DNA from: Endozoicomonas sp. G2_2
Lineage (GTDB): Bacteria; Pseudomonadota; Gammaproteobacteria; Nevskiales; Salinisphaeraceae
Direction of reading: 5' to 3'
Length of the DNA: 64,000 nt
NCBI RefSeq assembly: GCF_017744135.1
Contig: NZ_JAGHQU010000002.1
Location: 124,001 to 188,000 of the forward strand
In this document: one piece after another, positions 37,327 through 48,150 of the stretch
Numbering within the stretch: position 1 is the first letter of the stretch
How the letters are laid out: every line of letters begins with the position of its first letter
The notes under the pieces: generated by a model
Told to the model about the DNA's origin: nothing
Databases searched by the model: none
Seen by the model: only the letters and a program-made list of their open reading frames with translations
Program-made: the position numbers and the translations under genes

Positions 37327-39141
37327 ATGCAGGACGAGGCGCGCACGCCGACCGCCGTACTGCAATCGGTGTTCGGCTACGACGCTTTCCGGGGGCGTCA
37401 GGCCGAAATCATCGATGCCGTCTGTGCCGGCCAGGATGCCCTGGTGCTCATGCCCACCGGCGGTGGCAAGTCGCTGTGCTACCAGATTCCGGCGCTGGTG
37501 CGCAGCGGTGTGGCCATCGTGGTCTCGCCGCTGATTGCGCTCATGGCGGACCAGGTGGCCGCGCTCGAGCAGCTCGGCGTGCGCGCAGCGTATCTGAACT
37601 CGACGCTCGAATTCGGCCGCCAGGTGGATATCGAGCAGGCCATGCGTGCCGGCACCATCGATCTCGTATACGTCGCGCCGGAGCGGCTCATGCAGCCGCG
37701 CATGCTGGACCTCGTCGCGGACTGCCATGTCTCGCTGTTCGCAATCGACGAAGCGCATTGCGTATCCCAGTGGGGACACGACTTCAGGCCCGAGTATCGC
37801 CAGCTGGCCGCGCTCGCGGACCGGTTTCCGGACATTCCGCGTGTCGCGCTCACGGCCACGGCCGATCTGCCCACGCGCGACGAGATCGTCGAACGCCTGC
37901 GCTTGGAACGCGCCGCGATCTATCTGCACAGCTTCGACCGGCCCAACATCCAGTATCGCGTCGCCGAGCGCGGCAGTGCGCGCCAGCAGCTGCTCGATTT
38001 CATCGAGCGCGAGCACGACGGCGATGCGGGCATCGTCTACTGCCTGTCGCGACGCAAGACCGAGGAAACAGCCGAATGGCTGAATGCGCGCGGCAAGACC
38101 GCGCTTGCGTATCACGCCGGCTTGCCCGCAGCGCTGCGCCAGACCCACCAAGCGCGCTTTCTGCGCGAAGAGGGGGTGATCGTGTGTGCGACGGTCGCCT
38201 TCGGCATGGGTATCGACAAGCCCGATGTCCGCTTCGTCGCCCATGTCGATCTGCCGGCAAGCATGGAAGCCTATTACCAGGAGACCGGCCGCGCCGGCCG
38301 TGACGGCGCGCCGGCCACGGCCTGGATGCTGTACGGGCTCAACGACGTGGTTCAGCGCACGCGCATGATCGAGCAGGGCAACGCGCCCGAGGAGCGCAAG
38401 CGCGTCGAGCGCGCCAAGCTCGACGCCATGTTGGCCTACTGCGAGCTGGCCAGTTGCCGCCGGGTGAGCCTGCTCGGCTATTTCGGTGAGCAGTGCGATG
38501 CGGCCTGCGGCAACTGCGACACCTGTCTCAACCCGCCCGAAACTTACGACGCGACACGCAACGCGCGCATGGCGCTATCCGCGATCTATCGCACCGGGCA
38601 GCGGTTCGGCACCGGCTATGTGATCAGCCATCTGCGCGGCGGCGACAGCGATCGCGCAAAGGAACTCGGCCACGACCGGCTCTCGACATTCGGCGTTGGC
38701 GCCGAAACCGAAACCAAGCAGTGGCGTTCCGTGCTGCGACAGCTGATCGCGCTCGGTTACGTGCGGGTGGACCAGGCCTATGGCGGGCTCGCGCTCGGGG
38801 GCACCTGTCGCGACCTGCTCAAGGGCCGGGAGACGCTGGAGCTGCGGGTGGACCGCAGCGCCAAGCGTAGCCGCAGCCGCAGCCGGCTGAAAAAGGAACT
38901 GCCGCCGATCGAGCTCGAGGACGAACCGCTCTGGGAGGCGTTACGGGCGCTGCGCCTCGACCTCGCGAAGGAACAGGACGTGCCCCCGTACGTGATCTTT
39001 CACGATGCGACGCTGCGCGAGATGCTGGCGCGACGGCCGACCGAAGTGCGCGAACTCGCGGACGTGCCCGGCATCGGTGAAAAGAAGCGCGATGCCTACG
39101 GGCGCGCTTTCGTGGACGTCATCGCCGCACACGTGTCGTAG
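37327..39141 (+). CDS. recQ: ATP-dependent DNA helicase RecQ
   Basis: A 3'-5' DNA helicase of recombination and fork repair. 604 residues with [10 protein letters not shown] (Walker A), the DEAH box in [22 protein letters not shown], and the motif VI block [11 protein letters not shown]. The zinc-binding cysteines follow (CELASCRR ... [11 protein letters not shown]), then a winged-helix and a C-terminal HRDC domain (about 530-600). Complete in all parts. It lies directly after the HlyIII-family gene. Confidence 0.97.
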   Translation: MQDEARTPTAVLQSVFGYDAFRGRQAEIIDAVCAGQDALVLMPTGGGKSLCYQIPALVRSGVAIVVSPLIALMADQVAALEQLGVRAAYLNSTLEFGRQVDIEQAMRAGTIDLVYVAPERLMQPRMLDLVADCHVSLFAIDEAHCVSQWGHDFRPEYRQLAALADRFPDIPRVALTATADLPTRDEIVERLRLERAAIYLHSFDRPNIQYRVAERGSARQQLLDFIEREHDGDAGIVYCLSRRKTEETAEWLNARGKTALAYHAGLPAALRQTHQARFLREEGVIVCATVAFGMGIDKPDVRFVAHVDLPASMEAYYQETGRAGRDGAPATAWMLYGLNDVVQRTRMIEQGNAPEERKRVERAKLDAMLAYCELASCRRVSLLGYFGEQCDAACGNCDTCLNPPETYDATRNARMALSAIYRTGQRFGTGYVISHLRGGDSDRAKELGHDRLSTFGVGAETETKQWRSVLRQLIALGYVRVDQAYGGLALGGTCRDLLKGRETLELRVDRSAKRSRSRSRLKKELPPIELEDEPLWEALRALRLDLAKEQDVPPYVIFHDATLREMLARRPTEVRELADVPGIGEKKRDAYGRAFVDVIAAHVS

Positions 39142-39224
39142 ACGAACGTTAGCGGCGCTCGCGCGCTAGCGTCGCCGCGCCGGGCTTCGTCGGCAACGCC
39201 CAGGCTATGGCTATCCGCCGCGTT

Positions 39225-40055
39225 TCACGGCACCGCGCCCCATCGAAACGTCGGTCGCGCCGCGCCATAGATCGCCTGCGGTTCGTCCCGCGTCCAGGCC
39301 CACAGCTGGTCACCGTAGTCGTAGTGCCACCATTCGCTCGGCAGGTTCACGAAGCCGGCGTCGATCATGGCGTGATAGAGCAAACGCCGGTTGTCGCGGA
39401 TCGTGCGCTCGCCTGCAGCCGCAGCGTCTTCGAACGCTCGCGTATGCGATGCCGCGGTCATGGTGTCGAAATCGGTACCCATGTCGAGTAACCGCCCGCG
39501 CGGGTCGACGATCGACAGATCCACCGCGCCGCCGGTGAGGTGATAGGGCGGGTTGGTCTGGCTATCCGCCATGGGGCGCGAAACGAACGATTCGGCCTGT
39601 TCGAGACCGGCCCCGGGTTCGTGTTCTTCACATTCGGCCACGAAGCGTTCGAACAGCCAGCGCTGCAGCCCGACCGGTCGCCAGGTATCGAACAGCACCA
39701 GCCGATGACCCGTGGGCAGCGCCGCGGCGGCGGCCAGCAGGCGCGTCCATACGCCTTCCCTCACAAAACATTCCGGCAAGGCACCCGGCAGACCTTCGAG
39801 GTGATAGCGCGGGCGGGCGAGCACCTGTTCGGGAGCGAGGCTGGCGGGTACCAGGGGTTCGCCATTGTCCACGATGGGTAACGCGCGAATACGCGGCGTG
39901 TCGGGCGTTGGCTGGGGTGGTATGGGCTGTTGGGGAATCGGGGGTATTGGCGTTCGTGAAAGCTGGGCGAGCCGCACAGGGTAATCGAGTGGGCAATGCA
40001 AGTTGTTGAGAATTCGATGCAAATGATAGCCGGTCGCGATACCGATAATCTGCAT
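39225..40055 (-). CDS. D-alanyl-D-alanine dipeptidase-like protein (VanX/DdpX family)
   Basis: A zinc peptidase family that splits D-Ala-D-Ala. 276 residues, longer than E. coli DdpX because of an N-terminal stretch with many prolines (about 36-55). The zinc motifs are both present: YHLTGGAVDLSIVD (HxxxxxxD) and SEWWHYDYG (ExxWH-like). Arginine in DTWRP is conserved. No vanA/vanH-type genes or dipeptide transporter are adjacent, so a role in murein turnover or D-Ala scavenging is more likely than glycopeptide resistance. It is divergent from iorA. Confidence 0.85.
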   Translation of the reverse strand: MQIIGIATGYHLHRILNNLHCPLDYPVRLAQLSRTPIPPIPQQPIPPQPTPDTPRIRALPIVDNGEPLVPASLAPEQVLARPRYHLEGLPGALPECFVREGVWTRLLAAAAALPTGHRLVLFDTWRPVGLQRWLFERFVAECEEHEPGAGLEQAESFVSRPMADSQTNPPYHLTGGAVDLSIVDPRGRLLDMGTDFDTMTAASHTRAFEDAAAAGERTIRDNRRLLYHAMIDAGFVNLPSEWWHYDYGDQLWAWTRDEPQAIYGAARPTFRWGAVP

Positions 40056-40125
40056 TTCGCGGGGTTGCGCTCATGACCTGAAGCGGTACATTTGCCTCAT
40101 ACAAGTAAACGGGGGATCGCGGCAC

Positions 40126-40581
<456 letters not shown>

Positions 40582-40583
40582 CC

Positions 40584-42776
40584 ATGAGCATGACAACCAC
40601 ATCGCTGAGCCGGCGTGCCTTCCTGCGCAACGCCGCCTGGGGCAGTGCGGGCCTGGTCATCGCCATGGCGCTGCCGGGACGCGGGCGTGCCGCCGAGGCC
40701 GACCTGGGCGCGGCGAATTCCGCGCTTCTGGGTGGCGAAAACGCCGATTTCGCCCCCAATGCCTTTGTGCGGATCGCGCCGGACAACACCGTTACCGTAC
40801 TTATCAAGCACATCGAATTCGGCCAAGGGCCGTTCACCGGTTTGTCCACGCTGGTGGCCGAAGAACTGGATGCGGACTGGTCCCAGATGCGCGCCGCCAG
40901 CGCGCCGGCCGACTCCGAGCTGTACAAGAACTTCGCCTTCGGTATGCAGGGCACCGGCGGCTCTACCGCGATCGCCAATTCCTATAATCAGATGCGCAAG
41001 GCGGGCGCGACGGCCCGGGCGCTGCTGGTACGCGCCGCGGCCGAACAGTGGTCGGTACCGGAGAGTGAGATCACGGTCGAAAAAGGCGTGATCTCGCATG
41101 CCGGCAGCGGCCAGTCCGCCAAATTCGGCGAATTCGCCCAGGCCGCTGCGCAGTACGACCCGCCCGAGGACGTGCCGCTCAAGAAGGCCAGCGAATTCAA
41201 GCTCATCGGCACCGACGTGCCGAAGCTGGATACGAACATCAAGACCGACGGCCGGGCCCTGTTCACCCAGGACCTGCATTTCGACGACATGCTCACTGTC
41301 ATGGTCGCCCACCCGCCGCAGTTCGGCGCCACGGTGGCCTCGGTGAACAAGGCCGCGGCGATGAAAACCCCGGGCGTGGTCGATATCCAGCAGATTCCTA
41401 CCGGCGTGGCGGTCTATGCCGAAGACACCTGGGCCGCGCTGCAGGGCCGGCGCGCGCTGCAGATCGAATGGAACACGGCCAAGGCCGAAACCCGTTCCAG
41501 CCGCCAGATAACCGAACACTACCGCGAGCGCGCCCAGAAGCCGGGCAAGACCGCGGCCTCGCGCGGCAAGCCGGAACAGGTGGGTACGGCCACGAAGACG
41601 CTCACCGCGGAATACAGCTTCCCCTATCTGGCCCATGCGCCGATGGAAACGCTCGACTGCGTGATCCATGCCGGGGAAGGCACGGTCGAGACCTGGTTCG
41701 GCTCGCAGTTGCAGACCGGGGACCAGGGTGCGATCGCCGAGGTCTTCGGTATCGAACCCCCGCAGGTGACCATTCACACCATGTTCGCCGGCGGCAGCTT
41801 CGGCCGGCGTGCCCAGCCGGGCAGCCCGCTGGCCGCGGAAGCCGCGCATGTGGCCAAGGCACATGCCGAGTCGCGCCCGCTCAAGCTGGTGTGGTCGCGC
41901 GAGGACGATATCCAGGGCGGCTGGTATCGCCCGCTGAACGTGCATCGCCTGACCGGCGGCGTGGATGCCGACGGCAATATCGTCGGCTGGGATCAGACCA
42001 TCGTCGGCCAGTCCATTTTCGGCGGCAGCGCCTTCGCGGCGATGATCAAGGACGGGATCGATCCGTCCTCGGTCGAAGGCGCGGAAGACTTGCCGTATGC
42101 GATCGACAACTTCCGCGTTTCGCTGCACGACGGCGAAGCCGGCGTACCGATTCTCTGGTGGCGCTCGGTCGGCCATACGCATACCGCGTACTCGACAGAA
42201 ACGTTCGTCGACGAGCTGCTCGAACTCGCCGAGAAGGACCCGATCGAAGGCCGGATCGCCATGCTCGGCGAACATCCGCGCCATGCTGGCGTGCTCAAGG
42301 CTGTGGCCGATCTCGCCGGCGGGCTCGAACCGTCGTCACCCGATCGCGCCCGCGGCGTGGCCGTACACAAGTCTTTTGGCAGCTATGTCGCCCAGATCGT
42401 GGAAGTCTCGCGCGACGACGACGGCCGCCCGAAGGTGAACAAGGTCTGGTGCGCGGTGGACTGCGGCGTGGCCGTGAACCCGAACGTCATCACCGCACAG
42501 ATGGAAGGCGGTATCGGCTACGGCCTGAGCGCCGCGCTGTATAACGAGATCACGCTGGAAGAGGGCGGTACGGTCGCGCAGGCCAACTTCGACCGCTACC
42601 GCTCGCTGCGTATTCACGAAATGCCGGAGGTCAAGGTCACCATCGTGCAATCCGATGCCGACCCCACCGGCGTGGGCGAACCCGGCGTGCCGCCGATCGC
42701 CCCCGCGCTCGCCAACGCCTGGCGCCGCCTCACCGGCGACACCGTGCGCGATCTGCCTTTCGTGACCATTTCCTAA
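40584..42776 (+). CDS. iorB: isoquinoline 1-oxidoreductase-type molybdopterin subunit, Tat-exported
   Basis: Catalytic subunit binding molybdopterin-cytosine dinucleotide. About 730 residues from ATG 40584. A twin-arginine signal is clear ([15 protein letters not shown], then a hydrophobic run to about 35), so the folded enzyme goes to the periplasm with IorA. Molybdenum-domain motifs include [24 protein letters not shown] and the C-terminal GVGEPGVPP with the likely base glutamate. This split, Tat-exported form with no FAD subunit is typical of the Ior group. A diheme cytochrome c gene follows after three bases. Confidence 0.9.
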   Translation: MSMTTTSLSRRAFLRNAAWGSAGLVIAMALPGRGRAAEADLGAANSALLGGENADFAPNAFVRIAPDNTVTVLIKHIEFGQGPFTGLSTLVAEELDADWSQMRAASAPADSELYKNFAFGMQGTGGSTAIANSYNQMRKAGATARALLVRAAAEQWSVPESEITVEKGVISHAGSGQSAKFGEFAQAAAQYDPPEDVPLKKASEFKLIGTDVPKLDTNIKTDGRALFTQDLHFDDMLTVMVAHPPQFGATVASVNKAAAMKTPGVVDIQQIPTGVAVYAEDTWAALQGRRALQIEWNTAKAETRSSRQITEHYRERAQKPGKTAASRGKPEQVGTATKTLTAEYSFPYLAHAPMETLDCVIHAGEGTVETWFGSQLQTGDQGAIAEVFGIEPPQVTIHTMFAGGSFGRRAQPGSPLAAEAAHVAKAHAESRPLKLVWSREDDIQGGWYRPLNVHRLTGGVDADGNIVGWDQTIVGQSIFGGSAFAAMIKDGIDPSSVEGAEDLPYAIDNFRVSLHDGEAGVPILWWRSVGHTHTAYSTETFVDELLELAEKDPIEGRIAMLGEHPRHAGVLKAVADLAGGLEPSSPDRARGVAVHKSFGSYVAQIVEVSRDDDGRPKVNKVWCAVDCGVAVNPNVITAQMEGGIGYGLSAALYNEITLEEGGTVAQANFDRYRSLRIHEMPEVKVTIVQSDADPTGVGEPGVPPIAPALANAWRRLTGDTVRDLPFVTIS

Positions 42777-42779
42777 AGG

Positions 42780-43409
42780 ATGCCGGCCACCGTGAATATT
42801 CTACGTATCGCCAGCTTTACCGCTGCTCTGGGCCTTGGCCTGCTGGGCAGCGTGCATGCCACCGAACTCCCAAGCAGCCAAGAGCTCAAGGGGCCCGAAG
42901 CCTTCAGCCAGATCGAGGATGAAACCGAGCGTTCGCGTGCCATGTTCAAGGAGGCCGGCAAGGTCATCCAGCACCCGCGCTGCGTGAACTGCCATCCCGT
43001 TTCCGACACCCCGCGCCAGGGCCTGGACATGCGCCCGCATGAACCGCCGGTCGTGCGCGGGCCGGACAACCACGGCGCCCCCGGCATGGTCTGCAGCACC
43101 TGCCACCAGCCCCAGAATGTCGACCCGGTCGGCAACGGCGTGCCCGGCAACCCGAAATGGCATCTCGCGCCGAAATCCATGGCCTGGTACGGCAAGTCAC
43201 TTGCCGAGATCTGCACCCAGATCAAGGATCAGGATCGCAACGGCGGCATGGATATGGATGACCTCATTCAGCACATGGCCGAAGACAGCCTCGTCGGCTG
43301 GGCCTGGAACCCAGGCGGCGACCGCCAGCCGGTGCCCGGCACGCAGGAGAAGTTCGGCAAGCTCTTCGCCGCCTGGGTGCATTCCGGGGCGCATTGTCCG
43401 GTTGAATAG
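42780..43409 (+). CDS. periplasmic diheme cytochrome c
   Basis: About 209 residues with an N-terminal signal peptide ending near SVHA and two haem sites, CVNCH (about 68) and CSTCH (about 102). It lies three bases after iorB and is probably the electron acceptor for the molybdenum hydroxylase, passing electrons to the respiratory chain. GTG 42792 is an alternative start and sits at better spacing from AAAGGA. No membrane anchor besides the signal is seen. Confidence 0.88.
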   Translation: MPATVNILRIASFTAALGLGLLGSVHATELPSSQELKGPEAFSQIEDETERSRAMFKEAGKVIQHPRCVNCHPVSDTPRQGLDMRPHEPPVVRGPDNHGAPGMVCSTCHQPQNVDPVGNGVPGNPKWHLAPKSMAWYGKSLAEICTQIKDQDRNGGMDMDDLIQHMAEDSLVGWAWNPGGDRQPVPGTQEKFGKLFAAWVHSGAHCPVE

Positions 43410-43525
43410 GGCTAATCCGCCGATTTCGCATCGCCTGGTTTCACGACTAACGGCGTGGCCGTGATGCGTGTTCCCGGCTTCCAGCTTATGGCGACGAGAA
43501 TTCGAACATCCGCAACGTGGTGCCC

Positions 43526-43645
43526 ATGAGTCGGTATATCGCCAGCATCAACGATTTGCCGATCAGCGCAGACGAGCGCAAGTTTTACTGGCTGATCGGT
43601 CGGCGACCCGATGATCACCCCGGGTTGTCCGAACTGGGGTTGTAG
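43526..43645 (+). CDS. very short open frame, unidentified
   Basis: 39 residues ([20 protein letters not shown] and onward) from ATG 43526 to TAG 43645, in the gap after the cytochrome gene. The frame is open back to 43451, and the upstream residues ([12 protein letters not shown]) also read like protein. It could be a small gene, or the tail of a longer gene lost by frameshift. No family recognised. Confidence 0.3.
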   Translation: MSRYIASINDLPISADERKFYWLIGRRPDDHPGLSELGL

Positions 43646-43679
43646 CGGTGCGGTATGTGACCCAGCGCCCGGGTGCGGC

Positions 43680-44132
43680 GTGAACGCGCGGCCATCTTCA
43701 TCGCCGGTGGCGGCGGGCGAGCGTGTGATTCTGTTCGACGGCGTGTGCAAGCTCTGCAACGCGTGGTGCCGATTTATCATTCGTCATGACCATGGGCGCC
43801 TGTTTCGGCTGGCGTCAGTGCAGTCGCCGGCGGGCCAGCGCATCCTCGCGCATTTCGATATGTCGACGACGACCTTCGACACCATGCTCTATGTCGAGGG
43901 TGACCGGGCGTTCGAGAAAAGCGATGCCTTTCTGCGAATCGTCGTTCAGCTCGGTTGGTCTTGGAAACTGCTCGCAGTGGCACGACTATGCCCGCGCGTG
44001 GTGCGCGACTGGTGCTATGACCGAATCGCGCTAAACCGCTACACGATCTTCGGTCGCTACGATCAATGCGTGTTGCCGAGCCCGGATCACGAGCGGCGGT
44101 TTCTGGACGACACGATTGCCGATGACGACTGA
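43680..44132 (+). CDS. DCC-family thiol-disulfide oxidoreductase-like protein (DUF393)
   Basis: About 150 residues from GTG 43680. The family signature is plain: ILFDGVCKLCNAWCRFIIRHD with the CxxC pair. Members have a thioredoxin-like fold and are presumed to handle disulfides, but no substrate is settled. The stop lies 11 bases inside the next gene, which encodes a DoxX-like membrane protein, a common partner of DCC proteins. Confidence 0.88.
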   Translation: MNARPSSSPVAAGERVILFDGVCKLCNAWCRFIIRHDHGRLFRLASVQSPAGQRILAHFDMSTTTFDTMLYVEGDRAFEKSDAFLRIVVQLGWSWKLLAVARLCPRVVRDWCYDRIALNRYTIFGRYDQCVLPSPDHERRFLDDTIADDD

Positions 44133-44517
44133 GCCGGCGCGTATCAATCGCGTCTGCCGTTACGCGCTGGCTTTCGTGTTCGCTTTTCACGGTCTCGTGC
44201 CAAAGATTCTCTGGCTGAGCCCGGTCGAAGTCGCCTGGGTGAATGCGCATCACCTGCCGTTGCCGCCTGCGCTGTTTGCGGCGGTCGCGGGCGTGTTCGA
44301 GATCGCGATCGCGCTGGCCATCGCGATGCGCCCACGCGTTCTGTGGCCGGTTGGCGTCGCTGGTGCGCTACTGGTCGCTCTGCTGGCGGACGCTATGCTT
44401 TTCGCGCCCGGTCTGTTCGTGCAGGCGTTCAACCCGGCGACGACCAATATTGCGGCGCTCGGGCTGTGCTATGCGATTTATGCGAGCCAACCCGCCATGC
44501 GATCGCCGACGCGATAG
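44122..44517 (+). CDS. DoxX-like four-helix membrane protein
   Basis: About 131 residues with four hydrophobic segments, beginning ALAFVFAFHGLVPKILWLSP. The layout and the KILWLSPxE motif resemble the DoxX-like family in which members accompany DCC proteins. The start overlaps the DCC gene by 11 bases. Function not established. Confidence 0.7.
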   Translation: MTTEPARINRVCRYALAFVFAFHGLVPKILWLSPVEVAWVNAHHLPLPPALFAAVAGVFEIAIALAIAMRPRVLWPVGVAGALLVALLADAMLFAPGLFVQAFNPATTNIAALGLCYAIYASQPAMRSPTR

Positions 44518-44656
44518 CCGTTCGCCGCCGCTCGGGTGTCGAATGCCGTTTCAAGCCTATGGGCGGGCAACGGTTTCAGGCCTTGTCTGTATCGTGCAAT
44601 ATCGCGTTTCGGCGGCGACGGCGCCGTGACATTTCGGGTAGGCGGGGAGCACGAAC

Positions 44657-45367
44657 ATGGGCGGGCAGACGGGGCTGCGGGACGACTTTCTCTCCGGTGC
44701 GCGCGTGGTGGCACCCGTGCTGATCGGCGTGCTGCCGTTCGCGCTGATTGCAGGGGTGGTCGCCGTTCGGCTGGGGCTGTCGCCGCTCGCGGCGAGCGGG
44801 CTGTCCGTGCTGATATTCGCGGGCGCGTCCCAGCTCGCCGCGATCCAGTTGATACACGACGGCGCGCCGCTGCTGATCATCCTGATCACGGTGTTTTTCA
44901 TCAACTTGCGTTTCACCATGTACAGCGCCTCGATCGCGCCGCATTTTCGCGGCGCGCGAGCGCGTACCAAGGCCATGCTCGGGTATCTGCTCACCGATCA
45001 AGCCTATGTGCTGGGTCTTTATGGCTTTTCGGACCGTCCAGCGCTTGCGCGCCGGATCGCGTTCTATCTCGGCGTGGCGCTGCCGCTGTGGCTATGCTGG
45101 CAGGTCGCGACCGTGGTCGGCGCGGTAGCCGGGTCACGCCTGCCGGAGTCGTGGGGATTGGAGTTCGGCATACCGCTGACGTTCATGGCAATGGTCGTGC
45201 CGTCGATCACCGACAGGGCGACGGGCGCGGCGGCCCTGGTCGGCGGCGCGCTCGCGGTGGCGGGCCATGCGCTGCCATGGAATCTCGGGCTGATTCTCGG
45301 CGCACTCGCCGGTATCGCGACCGGTATGCTCGTTTCGACCCTCGCGGGCGATAAGGCGTCGACATGA
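44657..45367 (+). CDS. azlC: AzlC-family branched-chain amino-acid exporter subunit
   Basis: Large subunit of a two-part amino-acid exporter of the LIV-E type. 236 residues, GGGGAG before ATG 44657, with the family block FAGASQLAAIQL and FFINLRFTMYSASIAPHF. About seven helices. Exports branched-chain amino acids or analogues in studied members; no lrp-like regulator is adjacent. Its stop overlaps azlD as ATGA. Confidence 0.93.
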   Translation: MGGQTGLRDDFLSGARVVAPVLIGVLPFALIAGVVAVRLGLSPLAASGLSVLIFAGASQLAAIQLIHDGAPLLIILITVFFINLRFTMYSASIAPHFRGARARTKAMLGYLLTDQAYVLGLYGFSDRPALARRIAFYLGVALPLWLCWQVATVVGAVAGSRLPESWGLEFGIPLTFMAMVVPSITDRATGAAALVGGALAVAGHALPWNLGLILGALAGIATGMLVSTLAGDKAST

Positions 45368-45711
45368 ACGCGGAGCCGCTGGGCACGACAATGCTCTGGT
45401 TCACCATAGCCGCGGCCGGCCTGCTGACGTTCGTGTTGCGCTGGTCGTTCATTGCGATGATCGACTCGCTGGAAATGCCTTCCGGTGTGCGCCGTGCATT
45501 GCGCTTCGTGCCGGCGGCCGTACTGTCGGCGATCATCGGGCCGGCGGTCGTCGTGCAGAACGGCGCGGTCGATCTGTCGCCCGACAACCTCCGCCTGATC
45601 GCGGCGCTGGTGGCTGCGGTGGTGGCCTGGCGCACGCGCAGCATCTTTTACACGATCGCGACCGGCATGCTCGCACTCTGGGGTTTGACCGCGCTTGTAA
45701 ATATCGGCTGA
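45364..45711 (+). CDS. azlD: AzlD-family small subunit of amino-acid exporter
   Basis: 115 residues, four helices, overlapping azlC by four bases. The family segment RRALRFVPAAVLSAIIGPAVV is present (about 39-60). Works with AzlC in the inner membrane. Confidence 0.92.
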   Translation: MNAEPLGTTMLWFTIAAAGLLTFVLRWSFIAMIDSLEMPSGVRRALRFVPAAVLSAIIGPAVVVQNGAVDLSPDNLRLIAALVAAVVAWRTRSIFYTIATGMLALWGLTALVNIG

Positions 45712-45860
45712 GGCTGTGTTGCTGTCAGCAAGGGGCTGCTGCCGTCGTCTCGAAAGGCCGGGTTGGGCGTTCGCATTGACCCGGACAGCAGGTATCGTGA
45801 GCGCATTGTCTGTCGAATGAATCACCGCCGCGGGCCGCTGTTCGGCCCGCGCGTGTCGCC

Positions 45861-47006
45861 ATGTTCCAGCTCCGACTCAAACGCCTGCGGCGACGCTCGC
45901 ACCAGCGTATCGCCCGCGAACTGTATTTCGATATCGGCGCGCGTGTGCGACGGCTGCTGCTCGTGCTGCTGGGCGTGGCGATCGCGCATACGCTGGCCGT
46001 GCTCTGGTTCGAAGACATCGGCGTGTCGGACGCCATCTGGCTCACGCTGACCACGCTCACGACTGTGGGCTATGGCGATTTCTCGGCGGCGACGGTCGGT
46101 GGCCGGATCGCGACCACCGTGCTGATGTATGCGATCGGCATCACCGTGCTTGCGCAACTGGCCAGCGACTATATCGACTATCGCCTGCAGCGCCGCCAGC
46201 GCATGATCGAAGGTAAATGGGACTGGGACATGCAAGACCACCTGCTCGTCATCAACACGCCGAAGTTCAACGGCGCGCACTACTGCGAGATCCTCGTGCG
46301 CCAGATTCGTGAAACACCCGCTTTTGCCGATGTGCCGATCCAGTTTCTGACCACAGGCTTCCCGCACGGCCTGCCCGACGATCTTCGTGCTCACGGCGCG
46401 CTGCATCGCCACGGCGAGGCCGACAACGCCGACGATCTGGCACGCGTCGAACCCGAGCGCGCGCGTCATGTGGTCGTGCTCGCGCACGACCACTACGATC
46501 GCCACGCCGACAGCCTGACGTTCGACACCACCCACCGGCTGATGCAGCACGTCGACCGAAGTCGCACGCATGTGGTGGTCGAGTGCGTGAACGATGCCAA
46601 CCGGCAGCGCCTGCGCGACCTGGGCGCGCATTCCGTGATCCGCCCGATTCGCGCCTATCCGGAGTTGATCGTGCGTGCCATCGTATCGCCGGGCGTGGAA
46701 ACGATGATGGAGAATCTATTCACCCATCACGGCGATCATTCCCAGCGCTACGACCTGCCGGTGGACGGGCTCCGCTGGGCGGATCTGGTGGCCGGGCTTA
46801 TCCAGGCTGACCTTGGCACCGCGTTGGCTTATACGGATGACGCCGGCGAAGTCGTCTGCAATCCCCCTTCGGAGACCCGCGTCCACGGCACCGGGTTGAT
46901 CGTGATGGTGCGCGCCAATCAGGAGCCGACGCCGGCGCGTATCCGTGAATGCCTGGCGGCGATCGCCGCGCAGTCGCCGCACGCCACGACCGCGCCCGGC
47001 AGTTGA
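45861..47006 (+). CDS. two-helix potassium channel with cytoplasmic RCK domain
   Basis: 381 residues. One helix (about 33-52), the selectivity filter TTVGYGD (about 69-75), a second helix (about 82-105), then a TrkA-N/RCK-like domain to the end. The KvAP-type voltage sensor is missing, so this is an MthK or KtrA-like layout. The RCK lacks the usual GxGxxG nucleotide motif (LLVINTPKFNGAHYC), so ligand choice is unclear. Monocistronic. Confidence 0.88.
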   Translation: MFQLRLKRLRRRSHQRIARELYFDIGARVRRLLLVLLGVAIAHTLAVLWFEDIGVSDAIWLTLTTLTTVGYGDFSAATVGGRIATTVLMYAIGITVLAQLASDYIDYRLQRRQRMIEGKWDWDMQDHLLVINTPKFNGAHYCEILVRQIRETPAFADVPIQFLTTGFPHGLPDDLRAHGALHRHGEADNADDLARVEPERARHVVVLAHDHYDRHADSLTFDTTHRLMQHVDRSRTHVVVECVNDANRQRLRDLGAHSVIRPIRAYPELIVRAIVSPGVETMMENLFTHHGDHSQRYDLPVDGLRWADLVAGLIQADLGTALAYTDDAGEVVCNPPSETRVHGTGLIVMVRANQEPTPARIRECLAAIAAQSPHATTAPGS

Positions 47007-47043
47007 CGGCGCGCCGATTTCTTCACGCTACACAGACAATGCC

Positions 47044-47535
47044 ATGACCGCTTTCGTCCCCGATGATTTCGACGTACCGGAACGCCTCGCGGGCGATGGC
47101 TTCGTGTTGCGCCCGCTGACGATCAACGACGTGGTCAAGGACTACGACGCCGTGATGACCAGCCAGGCGCGGCTGCTGGATCTTTTCGGTCCCGGCCACG
47201 GCTGGCCTGCGCCGGATCTGTCGCTGGAGCAGGACCTGATCGATCTCGGATGGCATCAGAAGGAGTTCCAGATCCGCCAGTCCTTTGCGTATACGGTGAT
47301 GACGCCGGACGAGACCCGCTGCCTCGGCTGTGCCTACGTCGAGCCGTCGCCAAAGCAGGGCTACGACGCGCAGGTGTTCTTCTGGGTGCGCGACAGCGAA
47401 CTGGCCACGGGGCTGGAATCCCGGCTCGACGATGCGCTGCATTCCTGGATTGCCGATCGCTGGTGCTTCACGCATGCCGCCTGGCCGGGCCGGGATACGC
47501 CCTGGGCGCACTGGTTGGCCTTGCCGGACAAATAA
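47044..47535 (+). CDS. GNAT-like uncharacterised protein
   Basis: 163 residues, weakly resembling N-acetyltransferases: an early GFVLRPLTINDV block, a middle YTVMTPDETRCLGCAYVEP strand pair and a helical C-terminal half. The acetyl-CoA loop (Q/RxxGxG/A) is not evident, so activity is uncertain. Two bases separate it from the next small gene, so they may be cotranscribed. Confidence 0.65.
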   Translation: MTAFVPDDFDVPERLAGDGFVLRPLTINDVVKDYDAVMTSQARLLDLFGPGHGWPAPDLSLEQDLIDLGWHQKEFQIRQSFAYTVMTPDETRCLGCAYVEPSPKQGYDAQVFFWVRDSELATGLESRLDDALHSWIADRWCFTHAAWPGRDTPWAHWLALPDK

Positions 47536-47537
47536 GG

Positions 47538-47807
47538 ATGACCGTGTCGCAAGATACGCTGCGCTTCTTTCTCGTGTTCGCCGATGGCGCCGATGAGCGG
47601 GCGCTGCAGGCAAACTTCGATGCCGTACGGCTGCGTGACGACCTGTTTGCCGTGCATACGCGGCTGAGCCGGTCCGAGCTCTACCATGCCGTGCGTGATC
47701 TGTGCCTGCCGGACGGCCTGCTTGTGGCACCGCTTTCGGCGCATCCCAAGTTTCGCGGGATGGCGCCCGGCGCATTGAAGTGGTTCAAGTTGCGCAGCAA
47801 CGATTAG
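47538..47807 (+). CDS. small hypothetical protein
   Basis: 89 residues, beginning MTVSQDTLRFFLVFADGADER and ending in KFRGMAPGALKWFKLRSND. It looks like a compact alpha/beta domain. No family recognised. ATG 47538 follows the previous stop by two bases with AAGG close upstream. Confidence 0.65.
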   Translation: MTVSQDTLRFFLVFADGADERALQANFDAVRLRDDLFAVHTRLSRSELYHAVRDLCLPDGLLVAPLSAHPKFRGMAPGALKWFKLRSND

Positions 47808-47874
47808 CTGCCGGGCAACCGATGCCTGCAACCCGGCGTAAGCTGTTCTTCTTTCACGACAACAGGATTCACGT

Positions 47875-48081
47875 ATGGCGCGTTCGATAGGCGACACGGT
47901 TCGCTGGAACTGGGGGCAGGGCACGGCCGAGGGCCGAATCACGCAGATCTACAAGACACGGGTGAGCAAGACGCTCAAGGGGTCCGAGATCGTGCGCGAA
48001 GGCAGCGAGGACAACCCGGCCTACCTGATCGAACAGGATGACGGCGACCAGGTCCTCAAGCTGGCGTCCGAGCTGGATTGA
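47875..48081 (+). CDS. DUF2945 (hypervirulence-associated TUDOR-domain) protein
   Basis: A 68-residue small basic-then-acidic protein. The family marks are all present: GDTVRWNWGQGTAEGRI, GSEIVREGSEDNPAYLIEQDDG and LKLASEL. The fold is tudor-like; the function is not settled. The name does not imply virulence here. Confidence 0.88.
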   Translation: MARSIGDTVRWNWGQGTAEGRITQIYKTRVSKTLKGSEIVREGSEDNPAYLIEQDDGDQVLKLASELD

Positions 48082-48150
48082 GCCGCGGCGAAGACCGCAT
48101 GCGCTGACCGCAGGCTACACTCCGCCGTGTTGACCGATAGGGAGTGACCG

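Noticed and set aside
47875-48081. Virulence meaning of the 'hypervirulence-associated' domain name
   Set aside because: The name is historical; the protein is a small tudor-like domain of unknown function common in harmless bacteria.
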